43,564 bases of DNA from a virus. Below are positions 8,482-18,306 of the stretch, piece by piece. Location of the stretch: positions 1 to 43,564 of the IMG/VR virus record IMGVR_UViG_3300025645_000142; one strand, given 5' to 3'. The position numbers and the translations under genes are program-made. Every line of letters starts with the position of its first letter. Position 1 is the stretch's first letter. The notes under the pieces were generated by a model. The model searched no databases. It saw nothing but the letters and a program-made list of their open reading frames with translations, and was not told where the DNA came from.

Positions 8482-8549
8482 CAGAAAAGATAAAAGAAAG
8501 CGAAGAAAGAAAGCGAGCGAGTGAAGATATAAAAAAAGGGGGTAAATAG
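8226..8549 (+). CDS. -1 frame extension of the tail chaperone
   Basis: Open in the -1 frame relative to the 7789 gene, from just after a TAA at 8223 to TAG at 8547. Past the T9 run it reads FANTSKQIHKLSG, then WYAEIFTENDRDD, DAQFFAIERERERREYGLKY and a charged tail ending DIKKGGK. This is typical phage protein composition and has no good start codon of its own, so it must be reached from the upstream frame. It ends 68 bases before the tape-measure start. Either ribosomal slippage or a missed T in the homopolymer would connect it. Confidence 0.65.
   Translation, partial: FSFKFFFANTSKQIHKLSGFVGKWYAEIFTENDRDDVKPLDAQFFAIERERERREYGLKYQLVDGDISKLELLNRFRIGEYFDYLTEKIKESEERKRASEDIKKGGK
8238..8247 (+). 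promoter_or_regulatory. putative -1 slippery site (T9 then G)
   Basis: Zero-frame codons read AGT TTT TTT TTG, so T TTT TTG fits the X XXY YYZ slippery heptamer. Slippage by -1 enters the 8226-8549 frame. I did not identify a strong downstream pseudoknot. A 9- versus 10-base homopolymer count error is the rival explanation. Confidence 0.55.
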
Positions 8550-8617
8550 AATCTACCCTCTTTAACCTTAATAAACTAAATAATCAACTATTGCAAATAT
8601 AACAATAAAATATTACA

Positions 8618-11600
8618 ATGGAAGATATTAAGGTTAAGATTATAGCCGAAAGTCAGGTAGACAATGCCAAGGTAGACTTGGGCGAACTTCTTACTATTAC
8701 AAAAGGGCTGATTGACGCTACTAATCAGCTTAATATTACTAATCAAAAAGTTGCTGCGGAATCAAAAAAGGGTAGCACGGAACAGATAGGGTTAATAAAT
8801 AAGTTACAATCTGAAATACAGAACTTAACACGACTTAGAAACGAATCTGATAGCGTTTCGAAGATTGAATCTTACAATTCTAAGCTAAGAGAGCAACAGG
8901 CTGAATTAAATAAACTAACTACAACCCAAGCGAGGTCAAACGTTCTAACTAAAGAACAATCTGATAAGTTAGATTCACTTACTGCAACTACAAAAAAAAC
9001 AAGTTCCGCTTTTTCAAATATGGCGGTTACCTTGGGGGCGTTCTTTGCTGCTGACAGGTTTATTGACATGGCAAAAGGTGCATTTAACTTAGCCATAACG
9101 ACAGATAGTTTAGATGTAGCATTAAAAAACGTTTCAGCAAGTACAAAAGAGTATAATCAAAGTATTAATTTCTTAAATGACATCACTAATCGTTATGGGC
9201 AACAGCTTGTAAACTTAGAAGGTCAATATACACAGTTTATAGCATCAAGTAAGAGTTCTAATTTAACCTTAGTAGAGAGGAACAAAATATTTGAATCGGT
9301 AATTGCGGCAGGTTCTTCTTTGAAGCTATCCAACGACAAGATAGAAGCATCTTTAAGGGCTGTTTCTCAAATGTTTTCAAAAGGAAATGTAGCGGCAGAA
9401 GAGTTGAGAGGGCAACTTGGCGAAGCTTTGCCTGGTGCTTTTGGTATTATGGCAAAGGCTATGGGCGTTTCTGAAACTGGATTAAACAAGCTATTAGAAC
9501 AAGGGAAAGTATTAGCAGCTGATGTATTGCCTAAATTTGCCAACGAGTTAAATAACCTATACGGAGCAACGGCACAAAACAACGTTAATACGTGGACTGG
9601 TGCGTCAAATAGAGCATACAACTCTATGACTGCATGGATAGTTAAGCAAAATGAAAGTTTAGGCATAAGCGACAAAATGGCAAAAATGGCTAATTATGTT
9701 GCAGATAACTTTGAAAAGATAGTAAACGTTGTAAAGTCTGCTATTACTGTTTTTGCTTTATATACTGCAAATAAGATAAGAGCGAATATAGTAGACCAAG
9801 TTAAATTAATAAACCTTGGTAGAGAGATATTAGCAAAACAAGCGGCAACTGCAACTACAATAGAATTAACAGTAGCCGAAAATGCAGCGGCAGCAGCAGC
9901 TACAAGATTTAATGCGGCTTTGGCTGCTTCACCTTGGGGATTACTAATGGTGGCAGGTGTTGCAGCTATTACAATGCTTTTAAATTATAAGGATGCACAA
10001 GATAACTTAATAGAAGCACAAGGTAAACTAAATAAGTTAGTGGCTGATGCTTTACCTGATTTGGTATTAGAAAAGAACGAATTTAATAGTTTAGCTAAGT
10101 CGGTATTAGATACCAACTTGCAAAAAGACGAAAGGATTAAAAAGTTAAACATACTAAAAGACAAATTTCCAGAGCAACTAAAAGGCATTAATAGCTTATC
10201 AGATGCAGAAAGCAACTTAGGTAAAGTAATTAGACTAACTAATCAAGATTTTGTTACAAGGGCTAAGTTATTAGAAAACGAGGTAAAAATTAAGTATAAT
10301 AATGAAATAGCAACAAAGGCTATTAAAGAACAAATATTGTTAGAAAACCAATTAGCAAATGCAAGTACTAATAAGACTTACATGGTGACTGGTACGGCAG
10401 GATATGTGCAAGCATACGATTCAGAAGCGGAGAAGATACAGAAGTTAATAGATAAGAAAAAGTCTTTAGTTATAAACACCCAAAAGGCAAATGAAGATTT
10501 AGCTGCATATTCAGAAAAGCTAACTAAAACTGTTAATTACAATTTAGATAGCCAACTTAAAAAGGTTGAGGTGAAAGAGGAAGGTCAAACCAAGAAAGAA
10601 AAAGCTGAACAAGATAAAAGAGACAAACAATTAGCTAAGGCACTTTTAAAGAATGAGAAAGATATAGAGAAACACTATGAAAACCAATTAAAGATTGCAG
10701 ATAAATCTTTTCGTTCATATTTAAAAGCAATAGAATCTGCTGACGACAATGAAGTAAAAGCAAAAGAGAAACTTTATGCACAACTAAGAAAAGAACTTGA
10801 TGCTCAGTTTTTGTATATAGAATCTTCTAATAAGCTATCTGAAATAAGAAAGGCAAAAAGTTTAGATGAGATTGAAGCTATTGAACAAAAATATGCAAAA
10901 AGGGCATTAGATAGATTAATAAAAAACACGGAGGATAGATTAAGGGTAAAAGAGAGCGAGTATGCAAGATTAAAAAGTGCTGGCATATTAGACTTAGAAT
11001 CAGAATATAGATTAAAAGAAGAAATTTCTGAGTTAAAAGAAGATTTAAACAAGCTGTTAACTAAGTTAAATGACGATAGGATAAAAGACGCATCAGATAC
11101 TTTAAAAGAAGAATCTGATATTAAAAATCAAACTGTAATATTAGAGAATAGAACTTTAGGAGAATTAAAGAAAGCTAGGAATGCTTTTAGAAGCAACGAA
11201 AAGTTATCACAGCAATTATTCGGGAAAGAATTATCGCAATTAAATGCAGATGAATTAAAAGCCTTATCTAAAGCGGTAAAAGACAATCAAGAGTTAATTG
11301 CTAAGTATATAGAATCAGCTTTAAATTTTGTTTCAGATTCATTAGATAAGCTATCATCTATGTTAAATGAAAAACTATCTAACTCAAGTAGTTTAGCGGA
11401 GAAAGAATCATTAGTAGTAGGCGGTAAAATAACAGACGCTTTTAGTTCTAACGTAAAAGGTGCGGCAGCTTTAATGAAAGGTGATTTAGTGGGTGCGGCT
11501 CAAGGTCTTTTTGGCTATTACAAAAACATTTGGGATGTAACAATAGGATTTAATAAAACATTAGATAATATTAAGCGTGAGGACTTTTTGCAGAAGTTTG

Positions 11601-13024
11601 CAGAATCATTTGGGTTAATATCTCAATATTCAGACGCAATAAAAGAATCGTTTGATGGCTTGGTAAACTCTTCTGCTGAATTAAATGATAATACTTTATC
11701 TGGTGCGGAACTTATTATTAAAACTCAAATTGATGCGGCAAATAAGATAAAAGAAAAGTATAATCTATCAGTAAGCGAGGAAAACGACTACCACAGTAAA
11801 GTAATTAGTAATATACAATCTCAATTAGCAGCTGAAATTGATGCAATTAATAGTAAGTATGATTATTTAAATCTAAAAGCAAACTTAAGGTTTACGGCTG
11901 ATTCGTTAGCAATTAGTGAATTAATGAACCAAGATCTGCTATCTTATGTAACAAACGAAGATAGCAAGGCAAGCCTTAATATAGAGTATTTAAATAAAAG
12001 GAAATTTATATATGATACCTACGCAAGCCAGATAAAGCCTATTACAGAAGACATGAGCGAAGCGGAAGTTGCTGGGATAAATGCAGCTATTAAAGCACGT
12101 GACGAGCAATTAGCTAGGGTTGAAAGTTGGCTTACTACTGAATTAGAATTTATATTTTCAAGTGAAGACCAAAAGAGAAAAACTTATTCTGAAACAGATG
12201 CAATAATTCAAAAAGGGAAAGACGATTTAAATGAATTATCTATAAAATATACGGCAGAAGAATTAGCTAGAAATACTTCAAGAAACTTAGAATTACAAAC
12301 GGCTGAAACAAACAAAAACTTATCTTTAGAAGCTGAGAATAAAAGGTATAATGATGTCTTAGTATTATTAGCAACTGAAAAAGATGCAGCTATTGCGGAT
12401 TCATTCAATAAGCTAAAAGACGTAATTACGAATGGATATGCAGAAATGCAAGCCGCTGCAAAAAAAGCCTATGATGATGGGTTAATAACAGCGGCAGAGT
12501 TTGAGGCTGCGATGCAAAGAATAATCTATTTAAAATCTTTAATTGATGGAAGTAAATCGGATGTTGAAATACGAGTAGGTGAAAAGCTAAAAGACAAAGG
12601 AATAAACTTACCTGGTTTTCACTCAGGTACTGAATTTGTGCAAGGCGAAAAGGGTTACGACAAAATACTTGCTAAGATTGAATATGGCGAAGGTATTATA
12701 AATGCACCGTTAAACGCTAAAAAAATAAAAGCAGGGCTAACGAATGAAAGTGCAATCAACTACGCTATTAATTACAAGTCACTTTTAAACGATATGCCAA
12801 GTCTAACGATTAAGCCAAGTATTGCAGGTAAAATAGAAGAGCGAAACGCTATGCAATACCTTTTGAATATGAATGTTAATCCAGTAGTAGACAAACTAGA
12901 TAACTTAGAAAAAGTATTAAGTAAACTACCTATTCAGACATTTAACTTAGATGAAAACGGATTAACAAGATACGAGCAAAAAGGAAACTCTATAACAATA
13001 TTTAAATCTAAAAGGCTAAAATAA
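8618..13024 (+). CDS. tape measure protein
   Basis: 1,468 aa, the longest gene, setting tail length and probably helping DNA entry. The N-terminal domain (about 130-320) carries the tape-measure signature seen in MFSKGNVAAEELRGQLGEA and LPGAFGIMAKAMGVSE, both typical of the TIGR02675-type tape-measure N-terminus. Hydrophobic segments occur near 365-395 and 430-455. Long Lys/Glu-rich coiled-coil stretches follow (about 630-860 and 1220-1330). By the usual 0.15 nm per residue rule the tail would be about 220 nm (inference). The stop overlaps the next start as TAATG. Confidence 0.92.
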   Translation: MEDIKVKIIAESQVDNAKVDLGELLTITKGLIDATNQLNITNQKVAAESKKGSTEQIGLINKLQSEIQNLTRLRNESDSVSKIESYNSKLREQQAELNKLTTTQARSNVLTKEQSDKLDSLTATTKKTSSAFSNMAVTLGAFFAADRFIDMAKGAFNLAITTDSLDVALKNVSASTKEYNQSINFLNDITNRYGQQLVNLEGQYTQFIASSKSSNLTLVERNKIFESVIAAGSSLKLSNDKIEASLRAVSQMFSKGNVAAEELRGQLGEALPGAFGIMAKAMGVSETGLNKLLEQGKVLAADVLPKFANELNNLYGATAQNNVNTWTGASNRAYNSMTAWIVKQNESLGISDKMAKMANYVADNFEKIVNVVKSAITVFALYTANKIRANIVDQVKLINLGREILAKQAATATTIELTVAENAAAAAATRFNAALAASPWGLLMVAGVAAITMLLNYKDAQDNLIEAQGKLNKLVADALPDLVLEKNEFNSLAKSVLDTNLQKDERIKKLNILKDKFPEQLKGINSLSDAESNLGKVIRLTNQDFVTRAKLLENEVKIKYNNEIATKAIKEQILLENQLANASTNKTYMVTGTAGYVQAYDSEAEKIQKLIDKKKSLVINTQKANEDLAAYSEKLTKTVNYNLDSQLKKVEVKEEGQTKKEKAEQDKRDKQLAKALLKNEKDIEKHYENQLKIADKSFRSYLKAIESADDNEVKAKEKLYAQLRKELDAQFLYIESSNKLSEIRKAKSLDEIEAIEQKYAKRALDRLIKNTEDRLRVKESEYARLKSAGILDLESEYRLKEEISELKEDLNKLLTKLNDDRIKDASDTLKEESDIKNQTVILENRTLGELKKARNAFRSNEKLSQQLFGKELSQLNADELKALSKAVKDNQELIAKYIESALNFVSDSLDKLSSMLNEKLSNSSSLAEKESLVVGGKITDAFSSNVKGAAALMKGDLVGAAQGLFGYYKNIWDVTIGFNKTLDNIKREDFLQKFAESFGLISQYSDAIKESFDGLVNSSAELNDNTLSGAELIIKTQIDAANKIKEKYNLSVSEENDYHSKVISNIQSQLAAEIDAINSKYDYLNLKANLRFTADSLAISELMNQDLLSYVTNEDSKASLNIEYLNKRKFIYDTYASQIKPITEDMSEAEVAGINAAIKARDEQLARVESWLTTELEFIFSSEDQKRKTYSETDAIIQKGKDDLNELSIKYTAEELARNTSRNLELQTAETNKNLSLEAENKRYNDVLVLLATEKDAAIADSFNKLKDVITNGYAEMQAAAKKAYDDGLITAAEFEAAMQRIIYLKSLIDGSKSDVEIRVGEKLKDKGINLPGFHSGTEFVQGEKGYDKILAKIEYGEGIINAPLNAKKIKAGLTNESAINYAINYKSLLNDMPSLTIKPSIAGKIEERNAMQYLLNMNVNPVVDKLDNLEKVLSKLPIQTFNLDENGLTRYEQKGNSITIFKSKRLK

Positions 13025-14853
13025 TGTACAGAATATTTTTAAACGGTACGGAGGTAATAGAGCCAGAAGGATTTACAAACCTACAATTCATTAAAGATAG
13101 AAGCGATATTTTTAATGGTTTTGTAGTTGGCGACTATGGTTTAGTACAACAAAAAGGAGGTTTAAGTTTCTTTGATGAAATTTCGCTAAATATAATTAAA
13201 CAAGAGATAATACAAAGGGGAATATTAGGCGAAGTGTTAATAGATATTTACTATCAATCCGACTTAATATTTTCTGGTAAATTAGATTTATCAAGTTATA
13301 TAATTCGTGAAGGTCAATTTATAGAATGTTCGGTTTCAAATGATACTTTAGGCGACATTGTAAACTCTAAACGTGACATTGAATATTCTATTGCACCAAC
13401 AAAAAAAATAAATCTAACAAAAAAAGATTATTCAAGCGGGGGTATTTACGAAATAGGCGATAGAACGCTTTTTAAAACTACTGCATCGGGCGTTCATTTA
13501 AATCTAGGTGTGCCTTTAAACCCAGATAATAAAGTAGAAGGTATGCAAGTTTCAAGTATATCGAATGGAGTGTTTTTTATTGCTACAAAGGCAACAAAAG
13601 TACATATCAGCGGTGTAATTGCATGGAGTGAAAATAGCACTAAAGATTACACTTTTAGAATGATTGTAGAAAGTGGAGGAACTACCACAACGGATTTAGC
13701 AAGCTATGTACATACCGGGAGTTTAATAGATAGACAAATAATAATAAGTAGAACAGTTGAATTAGTAGAGGGGGGAAGTGTTGCATTTTATTTGCATGAT
13801 AGTACATTATCAACAGGTTTTGAATTTAATTTTTCGACATCCTCATATTTACAGATTTACGAAAATCCGAGCGAAGAAATAGAAGATTCAGAATGCTATG
13901 GGATAATGGCTTTTGATGCGTTTAAAAATGTATTAGCAAAAATTGACAGTTCTATTACTTTTGAATCTATTTTTTTAAAAAGTGGGCAAGGGTCAAATGA
14001 TTTTATAACAAACGGTAACAACATAAGAAACTACAATACAGATTTAAATCTAAGTTTAACTTATCTTATTGCGGAATTTAGCAAACTTTATGATTTAGAA
14101 GCTAACTTAATAGGGTCTACTTTTAAAGTAGAAAAAGTTGGATTAAATGGTTTAGATTCGGAAGTATTAGAATCTGATGTAAACGACTATTACGAAAGTG
14201 TGGATATAGATAGGTTATATAGTTCGGTTAAGGTTGGTTATTCTACATGGCAAAGTGAAGGGAAAATAAAAGGGGCTGAATTTAACTCAATAAGAACTTT
14301 TGAAACATCATTAAGTTACGGAAGTAGAGAATTAAATCTAGTTAGTGATTTTATCACAAGCGGTTTTATAGTTGAGGAACAAAGAAGATACCAATTTGAT
14401 AGCGTAGAAAAAACAAAAGACCATAAATTTGACGAGAATTTATTTTTAATTGCGATTGAAAATGATTTACCCGAAAGTAGCCAAAATTATAATCCTATCA
14501 GCAACGTAATTGCAAATGGTGGAGTTAATAATTTCAAATATGCACCTACTAATATATTACTTAACAACGAAAGGAAATTAAGGCATTTAGGGGAAATTAC
14601 TTTTGCAAGCGGTGAAGGTAACTATTCAGCAATAATAAACGGCAATAGCGATTTAGAAGGGTATAATTTAGGGCAAATTATACCAATGAATGTAAATTTT
14701 AATGCTCAATTAAGTTTTAGTGATTTTAAAGATAGAGTTAATGCTTATCTTTATACTTTAGACGAGAATAAAAATATAAGAATTGCAGAAATGACGTTAT
14801 CTTTGCAACAAAATGGACTTGGATTTGTAACGGTTAAAGGCGAATTAATATGA
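13024..14853 (+). CDS. distal tail/baseplate protein
   Basis: 609 aa starting MYRIFLNGTEVIEPEGF. An N-terminal beta domain is followed by a jelly-roll-like middle and a second beta-rich part. The order 'tape measure, then distal tail' and the N-terminal pattern 'hFLNGxEV...L' match baseplate hub or Dit/Tal-type proteins of Bacteroidota siphophages, but no peptidase or lysozyme motif is visible. It overlaps tape measure (1 base) and the next gene (ATGA), indicating coupled translation. Confidence 0.65.
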   Translation: MYRIFLNGTEVIEPEGFTNLQFIKDRSDIFNGFVVGDYGLVQQKGGLSFFDEISLNIIKQEIIQRGILGEVLIDIYYQSDLIFSGKLDLSSYIIREGQFIECSVSNDTLGDIVNSKRDIEYSIAPTKKINLTKKDYSSGGIYEIGDRTLFKTTASGVHLNLGVPLNPDNKVEGMQVSSISNGVFFIATKATKVHISGVIAWSENSTKDYTFRMIVESGGTTTTDLASYVHTGSLIDRQIIISRTVELVEGGSVAFYLHDSTLSTGFEFNFSTSSYLQIYENPSEEIEDSECYGIMAFDAFKNVLAKIDSSITFESIFLKSGQGSNDFITNGNNIRNYNTDLNLSLTYLIAEFSKLYDLEANLIGSTFKVEKVGLNGLDSEVLESDVNDYYESVDIDRLYSSVKVGYSTWQSEGKIKGAEFNSIRTFETSLSYGSRELNLVSDFITSGFIVEEQRRYQFDSVEKTKDHKFDENLFLIAIENDLPESSQNYNPISNVIANGGVNNFKYAPTNILLNNERKLRHLGEITFASGEGNYSAIINGNSDLEGYNLGQIIPMNVNFNAQLSFSDFKDRVNAYLYTLDENKNIRIAEMTLSLQQNGLGFVTVKGELI

Positions 14854-15128
14854 ATTATAAAAAAATAGAAATTAAATGTTTATTCCATAACCCAGAATTA
14901 AGCACAAAAGACAGGGAAGAAATAGGAGATGATTTATTTGAGGAAGACTTATTAGAAAGAATTGTTTATTTTTATGAAATATCAAGTATAAGTCCAAGAG
15001 TTAATAATAAAGGAGAAATAACTGGGACTATAATTTCTACTGGTAGTACAGAGTTTATAACTAGATTAACTATAAAGGAAGTAGATAAAAAAATATTAAA
15101 TAGTAGTGTTTTTATTTTTCAAAATTAG
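14850..15128 (+). CDS. hypothetical small tail-module protein
   Basis: 92 aa, not recognised. It is acidic around residues 20-40 (DREEIGDDLFEEDLLER) with beta strands after that. It starts in an ATGA overlap with the baseplate gene and ends 5 bases before the next, so it is probably a tail component or assembly factor. Confidence 0.65.
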   Translation: MNYKKIEIKCLFHNPELSTKDREEIGDDLFEEDLLERIVYFYEISSISPRVNNKGEITGTIISTGSTEFITRLTIKEVDKKILNSSVFIFQN

Positions 15129-15133
15129 AAAAT

Positions 15134-16945
15134 ATGATAGGTATATTTAAAAAACAAGTAGAAGCAAATAAGTACATATCCAAAGTTGGGGATGTGGTTA
15201 AATATCCTATTCCATATAACGATATATTAATAGATGGTGTTTACAACTTCAAACTTTATAAGGTTGAGAAAAATAGATGCGTACCTATTGAATCAGAAGC
15301 AAACAACGCAAGGATAAGGCCTTATACATCAAATGTAAAAGGTACTTTCTCGTTTAGAATATTAGAATTTGACTCAACTGGGTCTAAACAATTTGCTGTA
15401 TTTGTGGATGGCGAACAAATAGGTAAAACATTTAGAAAATCAGCTAACACTTTGCAAGAATATATTTCTTTAATAGTAGAACATTATTCAAAAATACAAG
15501 GGTGGGAAGTAGAATCTATTGGAAATATTATTAAGTTTACCCAAACAGATGAATGTTTAAGGTGTGGAAAAACTGTAAGTATAGAATTAGGTAAGTACGC
15601 AAAAACAAACACTAATAAGCCATGTATAACAAAAACTTTTGTAGAAACTTTAGAAGTGATTGGACAAACTTGCTATATTTTGAAGTTCAAAAACTTCATG
15701 GCAGGGAACATAATAAAGCTAAACGGCACGAATTACGTTATATCAGAAGGAGAAACACAAGATGATTTAAGAACTAAAATACAAGGTGAAGATTTATATT
15801 ATTGCGTACCAAATACGACTACAATAGATTTAGACTTTGAACTTGGGAATAGAAAAGTAACTAATACCAACAAGCCTAAATTATTGGTTACTTATGATAC
15901 TTCTGACGATACATATGATTATTATATTGTAAATAGTTATGATGTTAGAGCAGGTAATATTTTTAAGATAAACGATACTGAAATAGTAGTTTCTGAAAGT
16001 GACACACAAACAACCGTAGACGCTTTTTTTAATGCTTATAGTGGTAAGTTTAGAACAGAAAAAGGAGCGAATATATATCAAAGCACTTTAGCTGGGTTTA
16101 GAATTGTACCCAATACAAATAGCCCAATTTTTACCTATGAAGCAGCGAAACACACACCTACGCAAGATATGGATAAATATTCTATTACTATCTGTAACGA
16201 TGTAGTGAAAGGCAATAGATACTATTTAAATGGGCTTACCTACGATGCAAGAGATGGCGAAACAAGTTTAGACGTAGCCTACAACTTATACGGAGCAAAT
16301 AGCGATACTTTTGATTATTATATAAAGTCTGGGGCAACATTAGATGCTTATGTAAATGTTGGCTATTTCAGAGATTCAAATAACCTATTAAAAACAAGAT
16401 TAAACAGTAGTACAGTAGTATGTACGAACAAAAAAGGATTAGTATTAGAGTTTGAAGCAAAAAGGCAAGGTAAATATATGGGAGTGTTTACCAATAGTTA
16501 CGGTCAAGATGTTGCATATACTACTTTATTTGAGGTTTTAAGCGATGTAGAAGGCGAAGAAGTTAAATTTTCTAATAATAGTGATGCTTATGGAATTGAG
16601 TTCGACACAAGCGAAGTTTTCCAAATTAGATTACCAATATTTTTAAAAGACAAAGTTCCTTTTATTGTTGAAAATATAAGCGAAAATACAAATGGCGAAA
16701 TAGTAAGAGGTAAAACAGTAATAACGAACAAAAGACAATTTGTAACAAAAGCAATTGAGACTAATTTACATGAGGAAATTGTAAAGATATTAAAGTGCGA
16801 TTTGGTTGTTATTAACGGCAAAAAATATAAATTTGTGGGTGAATACGGAGTAGACCAAAATAGAAACGGAGCAAAAGATTTAAGAGTAGCAAACGGAGAA
16901 TTAACAGAGCAAGAAAACACAATTAGTAATTTATTGTTTTATTAA
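15134..16945 (+). CDS. large beta-rich tail protein
   Basis: 603 aa. At least three similar internal units of about 90-110 residues are visible. Each has a phrase of the kind 'AGNIIKLNGTNYVISEGETQDDL', seen as NIIKLNGTNYVISEGET near 195, NIFKINDTEIVVSESDT near 275 and NRYYLNGLTYDARDGET near 360. An HTPTQDMDKYSITI region and an acidic C-terminus follow. Such repeated beta modules suit a tail-tip or side-fibre protein. It is followed by a promoter. Confidence 0.65.
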   Translation: MIGIFKKQVEANKYISKVGDVVKYPIPYNDILIDGVYNFKLYKVEKNRCVPIESEANNARIRPYTSNVKGTFSFRILEFDSTGSKQFAVFVDGEQIGKTFRKSANTLQEYISLIVEHYSKIQGWEVESIGNIIKFTQTDECLRCGKTVSIELGKYAKTNTNKPCITKTFVETLEVIGQTCYILKFKNFMAGNIIKLNGTNYVISEGETQDDLRTKIQGEDLYYCVPNTTTIDLDFELGNRKVTNTNKPKLLVTYDTSDDTYDYYIVNSYDVRAGNIFKINDTEIVVSESDTQTTVDAFFNAYSGKFRTEKGANIYQSTLAGFRIVPNTNSPIFTYEAAKHTPTQDMDKYSITICNDVVKGNRYYLNGLTYDARDGETSLDVAYNLYGANSDTFDYYIKSGATLDAYVNVGYFRDSNNLLKTRLNSSTVVCTNKKGLVLEFEAKRQGKYMGVFTNSYGQDVAYTTLFEVLSDVEGEEVKFSNNSDAYGIEFDTSEVFQIRLPIFLKDKVPFIVENISENTNGEIVRGKTVITNKRQFVTKAIETNLHEEIVKILKCDLVVINGKKYKFVGEYGVDQNRNGAKDLRVANGELTEQENTISNLLFY

Positions 16946-16957
16946 TATTTTTTTTAT

Positions 16958-16965
16958 TATCTTTG
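16958..16965 (+). promoter_or_regulatory. Bacteroidota-type promoter (TATCTTTG)
   Basis: TATCTTTG fits TAnnTTTG and follows a T-rich tract. The next start codon is at 17054, so the leader would be about 80 bases. That leader contains a GTAAC/GTTAC pair and a GTGC-AATCA-GCAC hairpin (about 17008-17020), which could affect translation. Confidence 0.6.
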
Positions 16966-17053
16966 GCATAGGTAACAGCCTCTAATTGTTACAAATCTTC
17001 AAAAATTGGTGCAATCAGCACAAATCTATTTTCATAATCATAATTTTATTGTA

Positions 17054-17671
17054 ATGAATATTATCGACAAAATAGTCGTAAAGGATGGAATAAATGCAGA
17101 TGTAACTATAGACTTAGGGTATTTTACCAATCAAGTTAGTGAGGTTAATTCCGCAGTATCTTCATTATCGGCAAGTCGTGGGGTGATTAATTATACTATT
17201 AGCGGAGGTAAGCCTACATTTAACTTCACGCCTTTCGGGAATAATGAATTATGGGTTTATGTAGATGGATTAGGCACTAAGGCAAACGGAGTTACGAATA
17301 GTAAACAACCGACACCTTTTTTATTCGCACCTGATAGTATAGGAAATAAAGATTTAGATATACCTTCAGCTACTGGTATTTCTAAAGATATAATTATAAA
17401 AAGGTATAGTAATAATAATGCTTATACTGTATATATTGATAATAGAACATTGCCAGAAAATGAGGTTTATACAATAATAAATGCAAGTAGCCCTTTTGGA
17501 ATATCAGATACAATAAATAGTGTTGAATTAGTATTGGTACATGATGGACAGTTTATTGGTTATCTTTCTGAATATGGAAATATAACTTTAGAGGTAAAAG
17601 ATGGTAATTTTGGGAATCATTCTTATAGTATTAGATTAATGAGAGTAGGCGATAATATTTATATACTATGA
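17054..17671 (+). CDS. tail appendage protein, tandem copy 1
   Basis: 205 aa from the ATG at 17054 (MNIIDKIVVKDGINAD). A longer frame opens at GTG 17006, but this ATG aligns with the start of the next gene's product (MNIIEKVIIKDGVNAD), so it is preferred. The two proteins share phrases throughout: LGYFT, SRG, NNELWVYVDG/NNELWIYVDG, ANG-TN-KQP, and the identical end LMRVGDNIYIL. Beta-rich and probably structural. The stop overlaps the next ATG as ATGA. Confidence 0.7.
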   Translation: MNIIDKIVVKDGINADVTIDLGYFTNQVSEVNSAVSSLSASRGVINYTISGGKPTFNFTPFGNNELWVYVDGLGTKANGVTNSKQPTPFLFAPDSIGNKDLDIPSATGISKDIIIKRYSNNNAYTVYIDNRTLPENEVYTIINASSPFGISDTINSVELVLVHDGQFIGYLSEYGNITLEVKDGNFGNHSYSIRLMRVGDNIYIL

Positions 17672-18306
17672 ACATTATAGAAAAAGTAATAATAAAAGAT
17701 GGCGTTAATGCTGATATTGTAATTGCATTAGGGTATTTTACTGGTCAGGTTGAAGAAATTAATGATTCTTTATATTCTATTCCTTCAAGTCGTGGCATAG
17801 CTAGTTATGAGATTATAGCAGGTAAGCCTACTTTTACATTTGAGCAAAAAAATAACAATGAATTATGGATTTATGTAGATGGTATTGGGTTCAAAGCTAA
17901 TGGAATAACAAACACTAAACAGCCTTCACCGTACTATTTTGCACCAACAAGCGACGGTAATCAGATTGTAACAATACCTAATGATTCAGAAACGGCTAGA
18001 CATATAATTATAAAACAATTTCGTGGGGGTACTGATTCTGTTGTGGAGTTAAAGATAAATATGAGCTTATTCCCAGAAAATGAGATTTTCAAGGTAACGA
18101 ATGCAAGTAACCCTAGTGATGGTGTAGAAGAGTCTACAGCTATATCTATTGATATTTTACAAATACCAGACGAAACTAATTATAAGTTTTTAGGATATGG
18201 CGGAGGTAGTGATGGTATGGCGTTATGGGAATTTAGTAGTTTAACAACTGAAAACGTAGGAAGTGTTGAATTAATGAGAGTAGGCGATAATATTTATATT
18301 TTATAA
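17668..18306 (+). CDS. tail appendage protein, tandem copy 2
   Basis: 212 aa, a diverged tandem duplicate of the preceding gene, with the same start and end sequences but a different loop region (about 115-185). Divergence is largest in the part that would be exposed, as expected of receptor-binding or decoration proteins, though that role is inferred. It overlaps the next gene by one base. Confidence 0.7.
   Translation: MNIIEKVIIKDGVNADIVIALGYFTGQVEEINDSLYSIPSSRGIASYEIIAGKPTFTFEQKNNNELWIYVDGIGFKANGITNTKQPSPYYFAPTSDGNQIVTIPNDSETARHIIIKQFRGGTDSVVELKINMSLFPENEIFKVTNASNPSDGVEESTAISIDILQIPDETNYKFLGYGGGSDGMALWEFSSLTTENVGSVELMRVGDNIYIL

Noticed and set aside
8538-8565. AGGGGGTA/TACCCTCT hairpin as a terminator before the tape measure
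   Set aside because: Only a CTTT tail follows and termination here would cut off the tape measure; probably chance or a minor attenuator.
17006-17053. Upstream GTG extension of the first paralogue
   Set aside because: The ATG at 17054 aligns with the start of the paralogue; the extension is leader-like.
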